64,000 nt of DNA from assembly GCA_964035545.1 (NCBI GenBank), contig OZ037772.1:1637001-1701000 (forward strand). Direction: 5' to 3'. A program made the position numbers and the translations under genes. Every line of letters begins with the position of its first letter. Position 1 is the first letter of the stretch. Under the pieces are notes generated by a model. That model ran no database searches, was not told the DNA's origin, and was given only the letters and a program-made list of their open reading frames with translations. This DNA is from Bugula neritina (lineage: Eukaryota > Bryozoa > Gymnolaemata > Cheilostomatida > Bugulidae). Positions 34,745-49,520 of this stretch are shown in pieces.

Positions 34745-35818
34745 ATGGAAACGGGCTCGATGCCAGTAAATTCTGAACTAATTCAGCAGATTGAATCAGA
34801 ATTACTGGGAACCACGTTTCATGTGAATGACGATGAAGACACTGTAATGGCCGACGGTCTGTTAGACCTGGAGCTAGACACTGTTCTTGGTCAGTCCACA
34901 CATGATTCATCAGTTCCTCGAGTGCATTCCAAAAGCTGTGACTCTCAGGCTAGCAACGGTCGACAGTCACTAGAATTATGTTGTAAAGATCCACCGCGAT
35001 CTAACACTAATTCTACTTTTGTAGACACACTCGCACCCGTCTCTACGGACATGCCTTCTCTAGAGATGGCATGGGACCCAGAGCCGGCCCCAACGACTCC
35101 TACCACCAGGCAACTACCACCCCAGTTGGAAGCAACCTCCAACTGGATTACCCCTGCCACAGAGAGAGAAATCAGGACCCATCAAGGAGGTGAGAGTAAT
35201 CGTGAATGCAACCTCTGCCAGCAGCGATTCACAACCCACCGCAGACTAAAGGTGCACTTGCCGCAGCACTACATCACCACTTTCTGCCCTTGCGGAGAAT
35301 ATAGCTATAACCGTGATTACCTACTGCGGCACCAACGTACTATGCAGTGCTATCAAGGACATGTCTATGAAGTAGACGAATCATCATATCCTGCCTTTCT
35401 CAACGCCATCAAACCACTCATCACTGACTCAGCTCGGCTATCTCGCCTGGAGCAAGGCTTCCCTTCCCCGCGACCTATCATCTCTGGAGCCGCAGATAAA
35501 CCTACACAGTCTGCTAACTCTCCACCTCACAGTCCTATACGCATGCCGCATACCTTTCCTCGTGTCGTACTACAGAGAGTAGACACAAACGCGTATACAC
35601 TCCCTCCTCCTCTTCCATCCTCAGAGCGGAAACGACACAGGCAACCAACTTCCTCTCGCTCGTCCCCCTGGGCCCGTAACCTACGTGAGGTAGAAGCTAG
35701 GGCGCATGACTTGGAGCAAGAAGTGTACAGGCTGGCCCCACGAATACAGGCAGCCTCCAGTGAACTCAAATACTTACAGGAGTCGATTAAACGCATGAAG
35801 CGTGCGGCACGCAGCTAA
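34745..35818 (+). CDS. E2 third ORF: zinc-finger and coiled-coil accessory protein, 357 aa
   Basis: Starts 17 nt after the pol stop and is uninterrupted. The N-terminal about 115 residues are acidic and Ser/Thr/Pro-rich. They are followed by a motif shared with E1 (WITP-x-TE-x-EI here, WVSP-x-TE-x-EI there). Then come a C2H2 finger (CNLCQQRF..H-x3-H, near residue 157) and a C-x-C-x12-H-x5-C finger (CPCGEYSY). A Ser/Pro/Arg-rich linker follows, then a Leu-rich coiled-coil-like C-terminus (LREVEARAHDLEQEVYRLAP) and a basic end. Compared with E1 it is strongly diverged except at the Cys/His positions, the aromatic residues and the coiled coil. That pattern suggests selection for a protein. A CAG|GTAAGC donor-like sequence lies just upstream at 34713/34714. 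No signal peptide or membrane segment. Function unknown. Confidence 0.8.
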   Translation: METGSMPVNSELIQQIESELLGTTFHVNDDEDTVMADGLLDLELDTVLGQSTHDSSVPRVHSKSCDSQASNGRQSLELCCKDPPRSNTNSTFVDTLAPVSTDMPSLEMAWDPEPAPTTPTTRQLPPQLEATSNWITPATEREIRTHQGGESNRECNLCQQRFTTHRRLKVHLPQHYITTFCPCGEYSYNRDYLLRHQRTMQCYQGHVYEVDESSYPAFLNAIKPLITDSARLSRLEQGFPSPRPIISGAADKPTQSANSPPHSPIRMPHTFPRVVLQRVDTNAYTLPPPLPSSERKRHRQPTSSRSSPWARNLREVEARAHDLEQEVYRLAPRIQAASSELKYLQESIKRMKRAARS

Positions 35819-36070
35819 CTCGAGTCTACCTACCACTCCCTACTACTCATTCCCCTACCTCTCTGTGGCATTCCCTACCGTAATGGTGGCACGTACTCTA
35901 TATGTAGATAGGACCTTCTCTTGCTTATTACTTAGTGCACGATATATATACCTGTATATTTTTTACCAGTTGTTGTTTTTTATATACTTTTATGCTGTTC
36001 TCTTACCCCCCAACGAAGTTTACGTTTTTTTATGTGAATCTTATTTTATCAGAAAGTGGGCTTTCTGCTG

Positions 36071-36080
36071 GAGGGGGCAG
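36071..36080 (+). other. E2 polypurine tract
   Basis: GAGGGGGCAG directly before the 3' LTR. Confidence 0.75.
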
Positions 36081-36385
36081 TGTGGTGGCTCGTGGAGCTA
36101 CCAGCAACACAATACGCAAGGTTGCGTATTGACCCGGAACAATGTATTAGCCAATTAGCTAAGCTGTTTGATAAGTAATAGTAGCCGCTTCGCGCTACTA
36201 GCTCAGTTCAGGATAGTGCTGTAAATTAAATAGACGTGCGTATCATTACTGTTGTACATTGGATTTTTATTATGTATTCTTGTATTAAATATAACGGTAT
36301 CTACTCCACTTAACCGGTGAAGTTTCTCTAGTGTTAAATAGACTCTCTTGGTGGCACATCAACCCTAAATCTGAAAACTATAACA
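36081..36385 (+). repeat. E2 3' LTR
   Basis: 305 bp. It differs from the 5' LTR at two positions I could see (TTGAGG/TTCAGG and CTCGAC/CTCCAC). Confidence 0.95.
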
Positions 36386-36389
36386 ATAG

Positions 36390-37160
36390 TAATAATCACA
36401 GTACTAATAGTTATAGTATTAGTAATTAGAGTAATACTAATAGTAATACTACCACTAGTAGTAGCAGTAGTGCTAGTAGTAGTAGGCTACATGATGATGA
36501 TCATTATGATTATGATTATGAAGATGGTTATTACTATAACTATTACGGTATGAGTATAACTATAACTGTATTGGTATTTGATTTTATTTTGCATTGCTAA
36601 TTGAAGACCATGCGTTAAAATTAGCTGTTTCTCTCTTTTCTAAGTTACATTTCAAGTTGCACACTAATAGACATATATGCTTTCAATTTTTTTGGTCTAT
36701 CTTTAAGTTGTGAAACTTGACCAGTATGACTACGACTAACTGTAACTAGAATAAAATATTGGATGATAGAGAAGTTCCATACCGTTACACCTCCTTTGAC
36801 TTGTGCTACCGTCGGTAGTGCTAAAAGAGTGGAGCCAAAGAAAAGCATAATCACAGAATTCACAGCCTGCTGGTTTGAGATTTTTGTGGTCTAGAGATTG
36901 TACTGGGTTACAGAGATCTTTTTCCCCGTCTGTGAATTTTTGATCCCTGCGGTTGTTTCTGACTGTGGGTAGTTGGAGGTGTTGAGGGAGTGGGCTCACT
37001 GGGTAGGCTATATTATTGTAATCATATTAACCAACTTGACAGTTTACTAATTCATTGTCTAACTCTGTCTGTCTTTGTCTAGTAACACTATTTATTTATT
37101 TATTTACTTATTAATTTATTTATTTGACTAAATCTTGTCTGTCTTTGTCTAGTAACACTA
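36390..37160. other. No supported gene; simple repeats at both ends
   Basis: (TAG/TAA)n runs at 36390-36480. A 75-bp direct repeat (CTGTCTGTCTTTGTCTAGTA and following TTTA runs) at about 37064-37190. An 87-aa minus-strand frame at 36736-36999 has no recognisable family or splice context. Confidence 0.5.
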
Positions 37161-39262
37161 TTTATTTATTTACTTACTTATTAATTTAATTAAATTACTA
37201 GTTTATATTACCAAGTTATATTACTAGTTTATGTTACCAAATTAAATTACTAGTTTATATTACCAAGTTATATTACCAAGTTGTATTACCAGTTTATGTT
37301 ACCAAGTTATATTACTAGTTAATGTTACCAAGTTAAATTGCTAGTTTATATTACCAAGTTATATTACCAAGTTGTATTACTAGTTTATATTACCGAATTA
37401 TATTACTAGTTAATGTTACCAAGTTATATTAACAGTTAATGTTACCAAGTTAAATTACTAGTTTATATTACCAAGTTATATTACCAGTTTATATTACCAA
37501 GTTATATTACCAGTTTATGTTACCAAGTTATCTTACTAGTTTATATTACCAAGTTATATTGTCAGTTTATATTACCAAGTTATCTTACTAGTTTATATTA
37601 CCAAGTTATATTACTAGTTTATATTACCAAGTTATATTACTAGTTAATGCTACCAAGTTGTATTACCAGTTTATGTTACCAAGTTATCTTACTAGTTTAT
37701 ATTACCAAGTTATATTACTAGTTTATGTTACCAAATTAAATTACTAGTTTATATTACCAAGTTATATTACCAAGTTGTATTACCAGTTTATGTTACCAAG
37801 TTATATTACTAGTTAATGTTACCAAGTTAAATTACTAGTTTATATTACCAACTTATATTACCAAGTTGTATTACTAGTTTATATTACCGAATTATATTAC
37901 TAGTTAATGTTACCAAGTTATATTACTAGTTAATGTTACCAAGTTATATTACCAGTTTATGTTACCAAGTTATATCACTAGTTTATGTTACCAAATTAAA
38001 TTACTAGTTTATATTACCAAGTTATATTACCAAGTTGTATTACCAGTTTATATTACCGAATTATATTACTAGTTAATGTTACCAAGTTATATTACTAGTT
38101 AATGTTACCAAGTTATATTACCAGTTTATGTTACCAAGTTATATCACTAGTTTATGTTACCAAATTAAATTACTAGTTTATATTACTAAGTTATATTACC
38201 AAGTTATATTACCAAGTTGTATTACCAGTTTATGTTACCAAGTTATATTACTAGTTAATGTTACCAAGTTAAATTACTAGTTTATATTACCAAGTTATAA
38301 TACCAGTTTATATTACCAAGTTATATTACCAGTTTATGTTACCAAGTTATATCACTAGTTTATGTTACCAAATTAAATTACTAGTTTATGTTACCAAGTT
38401 ATATTACTAGTTAATGTTACCAAGTTAAATTACTAGTTTATATTACCAAGTTATATTACCAGTTTATATTACCAAGTTATATTACCAGTTTATGTTACCA
38501 AGTTATCTTACTAGTTTATATTACCAAGTTGTATTACCAGTTTATGTTACCAAGTTATATTACTAGTTTATATTACCAAGTTATATTACCAGTTTATATT
38601 ACCAAGTTAAATTACTAGTTTATATTACCAAGTTATATTACCAAGTTATATTGCCAGTTTATATCACCAAGCTATATTACTAGCTTATGTTACCAAGTTA
38701 TATTAACAGTTAATGTTACCAAGTTAAATTACTAGTTTATATTACCAAGTTATATTACCAGTTTATATTACCAAGTTATATTACCAGTTTATGTTACCAA
38801 GTTATCTTACTAGTTTATATTACCAAGTTATATTGTCAGTTTATATTACCAAGTTATCTTACTAGTTTATATTACCAAGTTATATTACTAGTTTATATTA
38901 CCAAGTTATATTACTAGTTAATGCTACCAAGTTGTATTACCAGTTTATGTTACCAAGTTATCTTACTAGTTTATATTACCAAGTTATATTACTAGTTTAT
39001 GTTACCAAGTTATATTACTAGTTTATATCACCAAGTTATATTACTAGTTTATATTACCAAGTTATATTACTAGTTTATATCACCAAGTTATATTACTAGT
39101 TTATATCACCAAGTTATATTACCGGTTTATATTACCAAGTTATATTACTAGTTTATATTACCAAGTTATATTACTAGTTTATGTTACCAAGTTATATTAC
39201 TAGTTTATATTACCAAGTTATATTACTAGTTTATATCACCAAGTTATATTACTAGTTTATAC
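37160..39262. repeat. 13/26-bp AT-rich minisatellite, about 2.1 kb
   Basis: Alternating 13-mers AAGTTATATTACC and AGTTTATATTACC with variants (ACTAG, ATGTT, AAATT). The order of variants recurs over hundreds of bases, for example near 37430-37700 and 38700-38970, indicating block duplication. Confidence 0.97.
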
Positions 39263-39373
39263 TGCTAGTATTCAACAACTATTCTCCATCACATCTCAAC
39301 TCTGACGCAACTGCACTGACTAATCATCCGTATAGTTTATAGTTTATGTTGAACTCTTCAGACCCTGAGAACT

Positions 39374-39511
39374 GTGCGTGTGGCTTCACCTGCGAGTGTG
39401 GTGCCTGTGTTGGGGTATGTGACCTTGACAGAGACTGTGGGAAGCTGCAGATCTGTTTGGAGAAAAGATGTTATCAGCAGGCCTCACCAGATGACAGAAC
39501 TGTTGTCTAGG
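39374..39511 (+). CDS. Possible Cys-rich (WAP-like) exon
   Basis: After the acceptor AACTCTTCAG the frame reads CACGFTCECGACVGVCDLDRD then C-x5-C-x4-C, ten cysteines in a short span, and ends with TAG about 45 codons on. WAP-type domains occur in the N-propeptides of some sponge and cnidarian fibrillar collagens, and collagen exons follow on the same strand. It may therefore be the 5' end of that gene, or the last exon of another gene whose 5' part lies beyond the minisatellite. Confidence 0.45.
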
Positions 39512-39734
39512 ATCTTTATCACTCAGAACTAGTAGAATGTTCTTCAGGTATGAATACGAAATCGTTGACCTTAACTCTATTAGAGTTTAAAAGTGTTGCT
39601 TTCTGTTGTACTTATATCTGTGAGTAGTCACTATGACTAATACTGCGAGTTATCGATGATTTTCATACTATGAGTTATCACTACCTACTATAACTTATAC
39701 TGTGAGACCAAGTAGCTGCTGTAACTTATACTGT

Positions 39735-39860
39735 AAATCATGACTAACTAATATCACTAATACTGTGAGTCATGACTAACTGATATCACTAATACTGTGA
39801 GTCATGACTAACTGATATCACTTATACTGTGAGACCAAGTAGCTGCTGTAACTTATACTG
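39735..39860. repeat. Short tandem repeat, unit about 33 bp
   Basis: About three copies of ACTAACTGATATCACTAATA followed by CTGTGAGTCATG. Confidence 0.7.
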
Positions 39861-39954
39861 TGAGTCAATTATCAAAAATAGCAAAGAAGTAGAGATATAC
39901 TGTGTATTAAATTTAGTAAAGTTACCCAATTATGACTGGATGCTCTTCCTTGCA

Positions 39955-40035
39955 TCACCAAAGGTTTTTACTGGGGCTTAAACCCTTGGCTTTAAGTTTA
40001 CTAAGCAAACACTCTAACCCCTACATCACTGCTGC
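39955..40035 (-). repeat. tRNA-derived SINE-like segment
   Basis: On the minus strand TGATGTAGGGGTTAGAGTG (A-box-like) is followed at tRNA spacing by AAGGGTTTAAGCCCC (B-box-like, one mismatch). It is flanked by unrelated sequence. Confidence 0.5.
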
Positions 40036-40179
40036 ATTTGCTAATGATCACACTTTATGTATGATTGGTACCCAAATAGGACAGAGCAAAGATAACTAAA
40101 GCGAAGATAGAATATATTTTGACACTGCTGAAAAGAATTAAGCATAGAGCAGGTTATCTCATAAAGCCTTAATATAATT

Positions 40180-40635
40180 AAGTATAGTTACTCTGTTAGT
40201 ACAGTTACTCTGTTAGTATAATTACTCTGTTAGTATAGTTACTCTGTTAGTACAGTTACTCTGTTAGTATAGTTACTCTGTTAGTACAGTTACTCTGTTA
40301 GTATAATTACTCTGTTAGTATAGTTACTCTGTTAGTACAGTTACTCTGTTAGTATAGTTACTCTGTTAGTATAGTTACTCTGTTAGTATAGTTACTCTGT
40401 TAGTATAGTTACTCTGTTAGTATAGTTACTCTGTTAGTATAGTTACTCTGTTAGTACAGTTACTCTGTTAGTATAGTTACTTTGTTAGTACAGTTACTCT
40501 GTTAGTATAGTTACTCTGTTAGTATAGTTACTCTGTTAGTATAGTTACTCTGTTAGTATAGTTACTCTGTTAGTATAGTTACTCTGTTAGTATAGTTACT
40601 CTGTTAGTTTAATTACTCTGTTAGTATAGTTACAG
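40180..40635. repeat. 17-bp minisatellite, about 27 copies
   Basis: TTACTCTGTTAGTATAG with T/C and A/G variants. Confidence 0.97.
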
Positions 40636-40704
40636 TAGCAGTTTGCTAGTCATAATAACTTGCACTGTTAGTTGCTTAACTAGTTATTCTACATCTCTTG
40701 TAGC

Positions 40705-40829
40705 CACAACCAAAGTGGTGTCTATATATCCTGCTAGTGACTTGAGTAATGACTCATTTGTCTCCTACGGTACGAGTGGTCAGCTTGCGGCAGTGTTGGG
40801 AGAGAGTGGAGACAACTTGGATCAGAGGT
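40705..40829 (+). CDS. Possible exon upstream of the collagen exons
   Basis: Open after CTCTTGTAG. It reads VSIYPASDLSNDSFVSYGTS then LGESGDNLDQR and ends near an AG|GTATAG-like donor. It has protein-like composition with no known domain. It might be part of the collagen N-propeptide. Confidence 0.35.
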
Positions 40830-40911
40830 ATAGGTATTGCTTAGTATAAGTTATACCATTTCCATATATAGACAAGCAGAGTGACAGATGAACTGACTGA
40901 CAGACCGACTG

Positions 40912-41026
40912 ACTGATTGACTGACTGACTGACTGACTGACTGACTGACTGACTGACTGACTGACTGACTGACTGACTGACTGACTGACTGACTGACGGA
41001 CTGACTGACTGACTGACGGACTGACG
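40912..41026. repeat. (GACT)n tetranucleotide repeat
   Basis: About 28 copies, two with a C to G change. The Ser/Gln/Val translations are artefacts. Confidence 0.97.
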
Positions 41027-41029
41027 TTA

Positions 41030-41840
41030 TAGTTAGCACGTGCAGCATAGTTACTGGCGTTCACACGTCACGTATTAGGCTATTCTTTTTCATGGCTGAA
41101 AATTTTACCGCCCTCAAAATTGGAATTTTGAAAAGCTGTTTTCTAGGCACATATCCCTTTGCAAAGCCGCAATTGTTTGCATACACATTACATTATAGTT
41201 CATAATTATAATGTGATTGTAATAAACTAAGATTGAGCAATCCTTTAAGTCAATGTAGTATAGTATCAGTGTTGAGAACAAAGGAGGTTCCCCCCCTGTC
41301 AAAATTGCCCCTGCTAGTTGGACCCTAGAAGTGAAATTGCATAACTTCTATTTGTCCTTTGTGAGAACAAAAGTAATTGTAATTGTAATTATTTGCATTG
41401 CCATGTAATTTTGTAATGTAATTAATTACATTTATTTCAACTGTAATTATAATTATAATTGTAATTGACAAATTCTCATGTAATTGTAATTAATTACATT
41501 CACATGTAATTGACCCCAACAACCCTGGTTTATTATGGAGCTCATACTTTTATTGTTCAAGGTCTAGATGTATTCTCCACCATGTTTTTACTAGAAGTAA
41601 ACTTTAATTTGGTAATAAGTATAAAATAAACTGTTGTTTTGCATTGTAGAGTTTATTATTGCCTGAATCTTGATGAGAATATTGGCTTCACAATACCAGT
41701 GAAGCGATGTGATTGACCTGACAATATCAATGCAGCGATGTGATTGGCTTGACAGTATCAGAGTAGTGATGTGATTGGCTACTCTGTTCTGTTCTGCAGG
41801 GCCATGCCTACTTGTATTATGTGTTAATCTTGTTTTGCAG
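41030..41840. other. Intronic or intergenic; AATTGTAATT-rich
   Basis: A patch of (TAATTG)n-like sequence at 41370-41520. About three diverged copies of a unit with GATGTGATTGGCTTGACAGT at 41690-41790. No gene supported. Confidence 0.5.
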
Positions 41841-42169
41841 TGAACAGAAAGGGATAATGGGTCCCAAAAGACACCTGGGATCTTACCATGGAGAGGAAGG
41901 GTTCACCCGATGTTGATGGCCTGTCTGGTATATCCGGCAATCCTGGAGATGCAGGAGAAAGAAGACCACCTTGTTTCCCAGGAGATACCGGACTTTTTGG
42001 AGAACCAGGTAATGTTTATGCTCAATTGAGTTCAATCTGTCAAGTTATGTTGGGATCTTTTTCGTTTTCGTTATTTTATGTTTGTTATGTGGAAAAGGGG
42101 AAAACTCTATCTCAAAGCATTTTTGTTTTTTCAGAGAGCTTTGGATTATTTGATTATGGTCTACACAGG

Positions 42170-42500
42170 GGTGTAGACAAACTAAGCAACACAGGGGTGT
42201 AGACAAACCAAGCAACACAAGGTGTAAACAGACTAAACTACGCAGGGGTGTAGACAGACTAAACTACATAGGGGTGTAGACAGACTAAACTACATAGGGG
42301 TGTAGACAGACAAAACTACATAGGGGTGTAGACAGACTAAACTACATAGGGGTGTAGACAGATTAAACTACATAGGGGTGTAGACAGACTAAACTACATG
42401 GGGTTGTAGACAGACTAAACTACATAGGGGTGTAGACAGACTAAACTACATAGGGGTGTAGACAGACTAAACTACACAGGGGTGTAGACAGACTAAACTT
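42170..42500. repeat. 26-bp minisatellite, about 12 copies
   Basis: TGTAGACAGACTAAACTACA plus TAGGGG, in a collagen intron. Confidence 0.95.
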
Positions 42501-42825
42501 ACTACAAACTTATAACTACCTTGCGTCATGCCGTCATGATGTCTCCATTCTGTCTTATAATTTGACTTTTATTTAGCGAGCAGATTTCTAGTAGGCTATT
42601 CTATAGTGACCAGTCACACTGTTTATTATAGCAACATAGAAATCAAGTTGAAAACTAGTTGCACCTGTTGTGATGCTATCACTGGGTGCTTACAGGTAGA
42701 GACGGAGTACCTGGACCTGTTGAGATCGGATATCAGGGTAAACAAGGAGATCAAGGTCCTGCAGGTAAGAATGAGGAGTTACTCACCCTTGCTTGTGTAT
42801 TTCTGTTCTTTTTAGGTATTCTATA

Positions 42826-42965
42826 ATATGCTGGGGTTTCCCTCACAGCTATTATATATGCTGAGGTTCTCCTCACACCTATGCTATATGCTGGGGTTTC
42901 CCTCACAGATATTCTATATGCTGGGATTTCCCTCACACTTATGCTATATGCTGGGGTTCTCCTCG
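42826..42965. repeat. 30-bp tandem repeat, about 5 copies
   Basis: TATGCTGGGGTTTCCCTCAC plus AGCTATTATA with variants, in a collagen intron. Confidence 0.9.
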
Positions 42966-45018
42966 CAGCTAGTCTGCACTAAGGCAGGGAGTAGGCTAAG
43001 TAATCATATTGAATCCCAGCAGTGCTTGTTACTTCAACTGACAGAATTACTGTGTATGATAGTTGCTCTGACTGGTTTCAATGGATCATTTTTACCATAC
43101 TGTTTACCACATGATGCATTGTCTGAGTAAAAACAAGGAAACAAAAAAATATACCAGAAATGTTGAGAAATTTTGTGTTCCAGAATTAATAAATGACCGC
43201 ATGTAATGCATACTGGTGCTGCTTGGTTCATAGGACCTGTCGGACAAGCTGGAGAACCCGGTCTGGATGGCAGAAATGGAAAGACACGAGAAACTGCACG
43301 AACTGGTATGCCTGGTCCAATCGCCTCAAGGGGGGTCACTGGAGAACCCGGATCTAATGGAAGGTATTTTTTGTGCTTTACTCTACCCTATTCAGCTTCT
43401 TGGAACTTTTTATTTTATTTAGTTTTTATAATTTATTGTCAATTTTTTCAGAGACGGTTTACCTGGAGTACTGGGTGCTGATGGTAAACCTGGGGAGCAG
43501 GGTGATCAAGGACCTTCTGGCTCCATGGGTCCAGTGGGAATCCCCGGTAACCAGGGACCTGAAGGTGCTCAAGGAGACAAGGGTGATAAGGCAAGAACAT
43601 TCTTTATTCAGTTTTCTATTTATTTCAGTTCTCTGGTTTTCCACTAGTCAATCCTGTAGTTGTTTATTTGTTTTAGTTTATTTATGTTAATACTAGAGTT
43701 GCTTCAGTGACACCACATTATGCAATATATTACATAACAGTGCAGTATAATACACCATAATATAATATGTTATACAATACAATAATATTACAGAAAATAT
43801 AATTCACTAATATCTCACAGCTAAGGTGTGTCTCCTAAATATATTCATTACTATAGGGCCAGCTGGGCCACAGGGTGCTTCTGGACCAACTGGATTGTCT
43901 GGACCAACTGGTCCTCAGGGACCCCACAGAGCTTCCGGGAATTCCCGGCGAACAAGGACCTAAAGGTATGAATTAAGTTGAACCAATCGTTGTCCTTAGC
44001 TATTGGCCATCAACAGAATCTTGACTCTAAGAGTTATCCTACTTGGTAAGAAGGTAAGGCAATTCCTAACTCATGATAATATGAATATCATCTGCTGTTG
44101 TAAGACCCACTGGTTTCCAGGGACCTCAGGGATTCCTCGGAGCTCCTGGTGTTGATGGTTAAAGAGGAGATGTTGGATCAGTTGGCATTGCTGGACCACC
44201 CGGGCTACGGGGTGCTGACGGCAAACAAGGAATAACTGGTTCTTCTGGTGCTATGGGTGCTATGGGGCCACCTGGACCTGATGGTGCTAAGGTAAAAACT
44301 TACACTGTTAACAGGTTATTGTTATTCATCCTGTTAGTTTAGTGGTAATAAACCAATAGTCTGTATTTCTAGGGTGAGCAAAGGAGAGATGGGGAAATGG
44401 GTAGTCCTGGCAGACCTGGACCTCCTGGACTTCCTGATGAAGCCCCAGTATTTGGTTAGTTATCAGGAAAACCAAGTTATTGTCCATTACTTTTCATTCT
44501 CTTTCAACTGTGTATTGGTAATATTTTGGGAATTTCATCCATAGCTTGTGATTGAAGCTTTTATTTGATTCTACCATGGTTATGTTAGGTGCGCCCCCTA
44601 TGATGATGAGTGCAATGATGTCCAACAGTAAAGGTGTACAAGCAGATGATGCAGGCGCCAACAATGAGCTCTATAATATGTACCTCAGTGAGTAATGGCC
44701 ATGATGTGCTTTGATGTTGCCCGCTTTGTAGCAGAAAGGCTCTTTTAAATGCTGTTTTGGAACTCAAATGACGGACCTGTTTCAAATTGTTTGTATGTTT
44801 AATTTGCAGACAAACAATTATATAATTAACTGCTAGAAACTATTGTAATAAAACTAAAGACAGCTGTTGTAATGTGTTTCTCCTCCTAGCATTGATGATT
44901 GACATTCTTTCTTGATGAGTCACCTATTTAGTTCGCTTCTCCAGTTAAATGTTGCTACATTCTGACATATTATATAATGCTGGCTTTATTGCTGTTAGCT
45001 TACATCACTACTTCCACC

Positions 45019-47351
<2,333 letters not shown>

Positions 47352-47627
47352 CTTCCACCTTATTTCTCTAAAAACAAAGGTTAGGGACAGGTACAAAAAC
47401 AGCCCTGTTAGAGACTGTAGAGAACTCTTCACTGAAAACCCAGAGTTCAAGATAAAAATTTATTGATAAGTGTTGCTATAGTAACATGTTGGTTTCCTGT
47501 GTGGATGTTGATAAGTGTTGCTATAGTAACATGCAAATTACTATATCTATTTCATAAATCACCCAAAAAATAACAGGCAGCTTCTTAAGCTGAGTGATTT
47601 CTTTGCAGGATTTTTGCAAGGTATCTG

Positions 47628-47710
47628 AATCTGACCTATATACTGTAAATCTGACCTATATACTGTAAATATGACCTATATAGTGTAAACCTGACCTATA
47701 AAGCGTAAAT
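47628..47710. repeat. 20-bp tandem repeat, about 4 copies
   Basis: CTGACCTATATACTGTAAAT with variants. Confidence 0.85.
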
Positions 47711-48017
47711 TCGACCTGCATATGAACATGATTGCGATAGTTGCATCTTTTTTGTATTGATATACAATATAGCTTGCCTTTGAGGCTTTTTAATAACTGC
47801 TCATGAGATTAACCCAAAAGCCACTTTGATTTCTTTGCGAGTTTCGAGTTTGCGCTCTGCCATTTTGTAGTATGCCAAATCATCAGAAGCTCAGACGGTG
47901 ATTGAGATTGACACCAAGACCACCACCCACTTGCCTATTATTGACATAGCTCCTGGTGACATCAGGACCACCCACAAAGAGCTTCGGGTTCAGCTTGGAG
48001 AAGTCTGCTTTTCATAG

Positions 48018-48738
48018 ACTCATACTTAACAACAGTTTCATTTAGCTGATTTGTAAGACTGTCCCTGATTAGATAATTAATGGCCAATCAGAGAATGCAA
48101 TCAATGTTTGGTTGGCTGAGACCAGCAGTCTGATTTTTATATAACCTAATTTTAAATGAAAGATTTGATTACTCTAAATAAATTTATCCGAGACTTCTGA
48201 GGCAGTGATGGTGATTTTTGTACATATAAATTTGAAGGAGTTTAGCTATAGGGTTTATGCTGTTTTTTTAATTATTCCACCATAACCTGAGATTGTGAGT
48301 AGTAATTCTAGAATGAGGTAGGGGGGGTGTTATGCCCCGCCCGTGATTTTATATATTTTGAAACTGTTGTTGATTTAGTAATTCTGTTGGTGCTACATTT
48401 TTAAATTTATTTAATCCAATCATTTCTTTAATATTGCAAAATATATTTTACCATACAGCACTACACAACTTATTTCTCAGCTTGTAAATTTCATCATCAA
48501 AATTATTATAGTACTAAAGTTGGTCACAGATTTCTGATAAGCTGCAGATTTCAGATTTGATTATTTAACCTATTTATCCTGAAATTAGACATTGTTAGTT
48601 TAAAATGGAGTGTAACATATATTTTAGTCACTTAGTTTCAACTGTGTTGACCATATCAACATTTTAAATTTTACTTTGGCTGCTATGAAGTATATAAGCA
48701 AATGGCATTAAGTTATTAATATATAATGAGGTTTGCAA
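48018..48738. other. 3' flank of the collagen relic, no gene
   Basis: An AATAAA lies at 48176-48181, about 160 nt after the collagen stop. The rest is AT-rich with no supported gene. Confidence 0.45.
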
Positions 48739-48895
48739 AGACTTAATATACCAAGCAACTGTGACAAGACATGACAATAACTCCAGCCAATCATACATAG
48801 GACTCTGTTCAACTACCTTCAAAACCAGATTCAACAACCATAAAGCCTCTTTCCTACATGCAGATAAAGCCAACAGCACACAACTCAACAATATA
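48739..48895 (+). pseudogene. GIY-YIG endonuclease fragment of a Penelope-like retroelement
   Basis: The frame reads IYQATVTRHDNNSSQSYIGL then FKTRFNNHKASF and NSTQLNN. This is the core of the GIY-YIG nuclease found at the C-terminus of Penelope-like elements (YIG.., R, and the NHK-SF stretch). It breaks off into an (AT)n microsatellite at 48890. No RT is visible upstream, so it is a truncated relic. Confidence 0.65.
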
Positions 48896-49204
48896 TATAT
48901 ATATATATATATTGAGATTGAGATATATATATATATAATATATATGCGGCCCAGAGAGGAACTCAGTCATCATGAACTCCAATGTCAATAATTTGAATAT
49001 ACTACAATAATACATATAGTATATTATTATTCTTTCAGGATAATTATTCTATTTATATTAACACCTGTTTATTTGAAGTAATTTAATAAGTTTTGCTGTA
49101 AATTTATTTCTCAAACCAGCATGTCAGTTAAATATAAAAGTTAAATTACACAGATACAACAGATAGACATGTAGTGATATACATTATAAAGCATATCATG
49201 TTGG

Positions 49205-49520
49205 TGAATTGCTATACAGTATATTATGTTATACAGTTTACTATGTTATACAGTATCTTATGTTATACAGTATATTATGTTATACAGTATACTATGTTAT
49301 ACAGTATATTATGTTATACAGTATATTATGTTATACAGTATCTTATGTTATACAGTATACTATGTCATACAGTATATTATGTCATACAGTATGTTATGTC
49401 ATACAGTATACTATGTTATACAGTATCTTATGTTATACAGTATACTATGTCATACAGTATATTATGTCATACAGTATATTATGTTATACAGTATACTATG
49501 TTATACAGTGCATAATGTTA
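49205..49520. repeat. 17-bp minisatellite, about 18 copies
   Basis: TATGTTATACAGTATAT with variants. Long Tyr/Cys-rich frames in all three plus frames are artefacts of the repeat. Confidence 0.97.

Larger units (their letters stand above)
28948..36385 (+). mobile_element. Ty3/gypsy LTR retrotransposon E2, 7438 bp, E1 family
   Basis: Two 305-bp LTRs with two differences that I could see (28948-29252 and 36081-36385), and a 4-bp duplication ATAG (28944-28947 and 36386-36389). Same plan as E1: primer-binding site, gag, -1 pol, third ORF, polypurine tract. It is in opposite orientation to E1, about 20.8 kb away. It carries a one-base frameshift in a G run before the protease, so as read here it cannot make an intact Gag-Pol. 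Inserted in a (TAC)n simple repeat. Confidence 0.95.

Noticed and set aside
36736-36999. 87-aa minus-strand frame
   Set aside because: No recognisable motif, no splice context and no homologue visible in the window.
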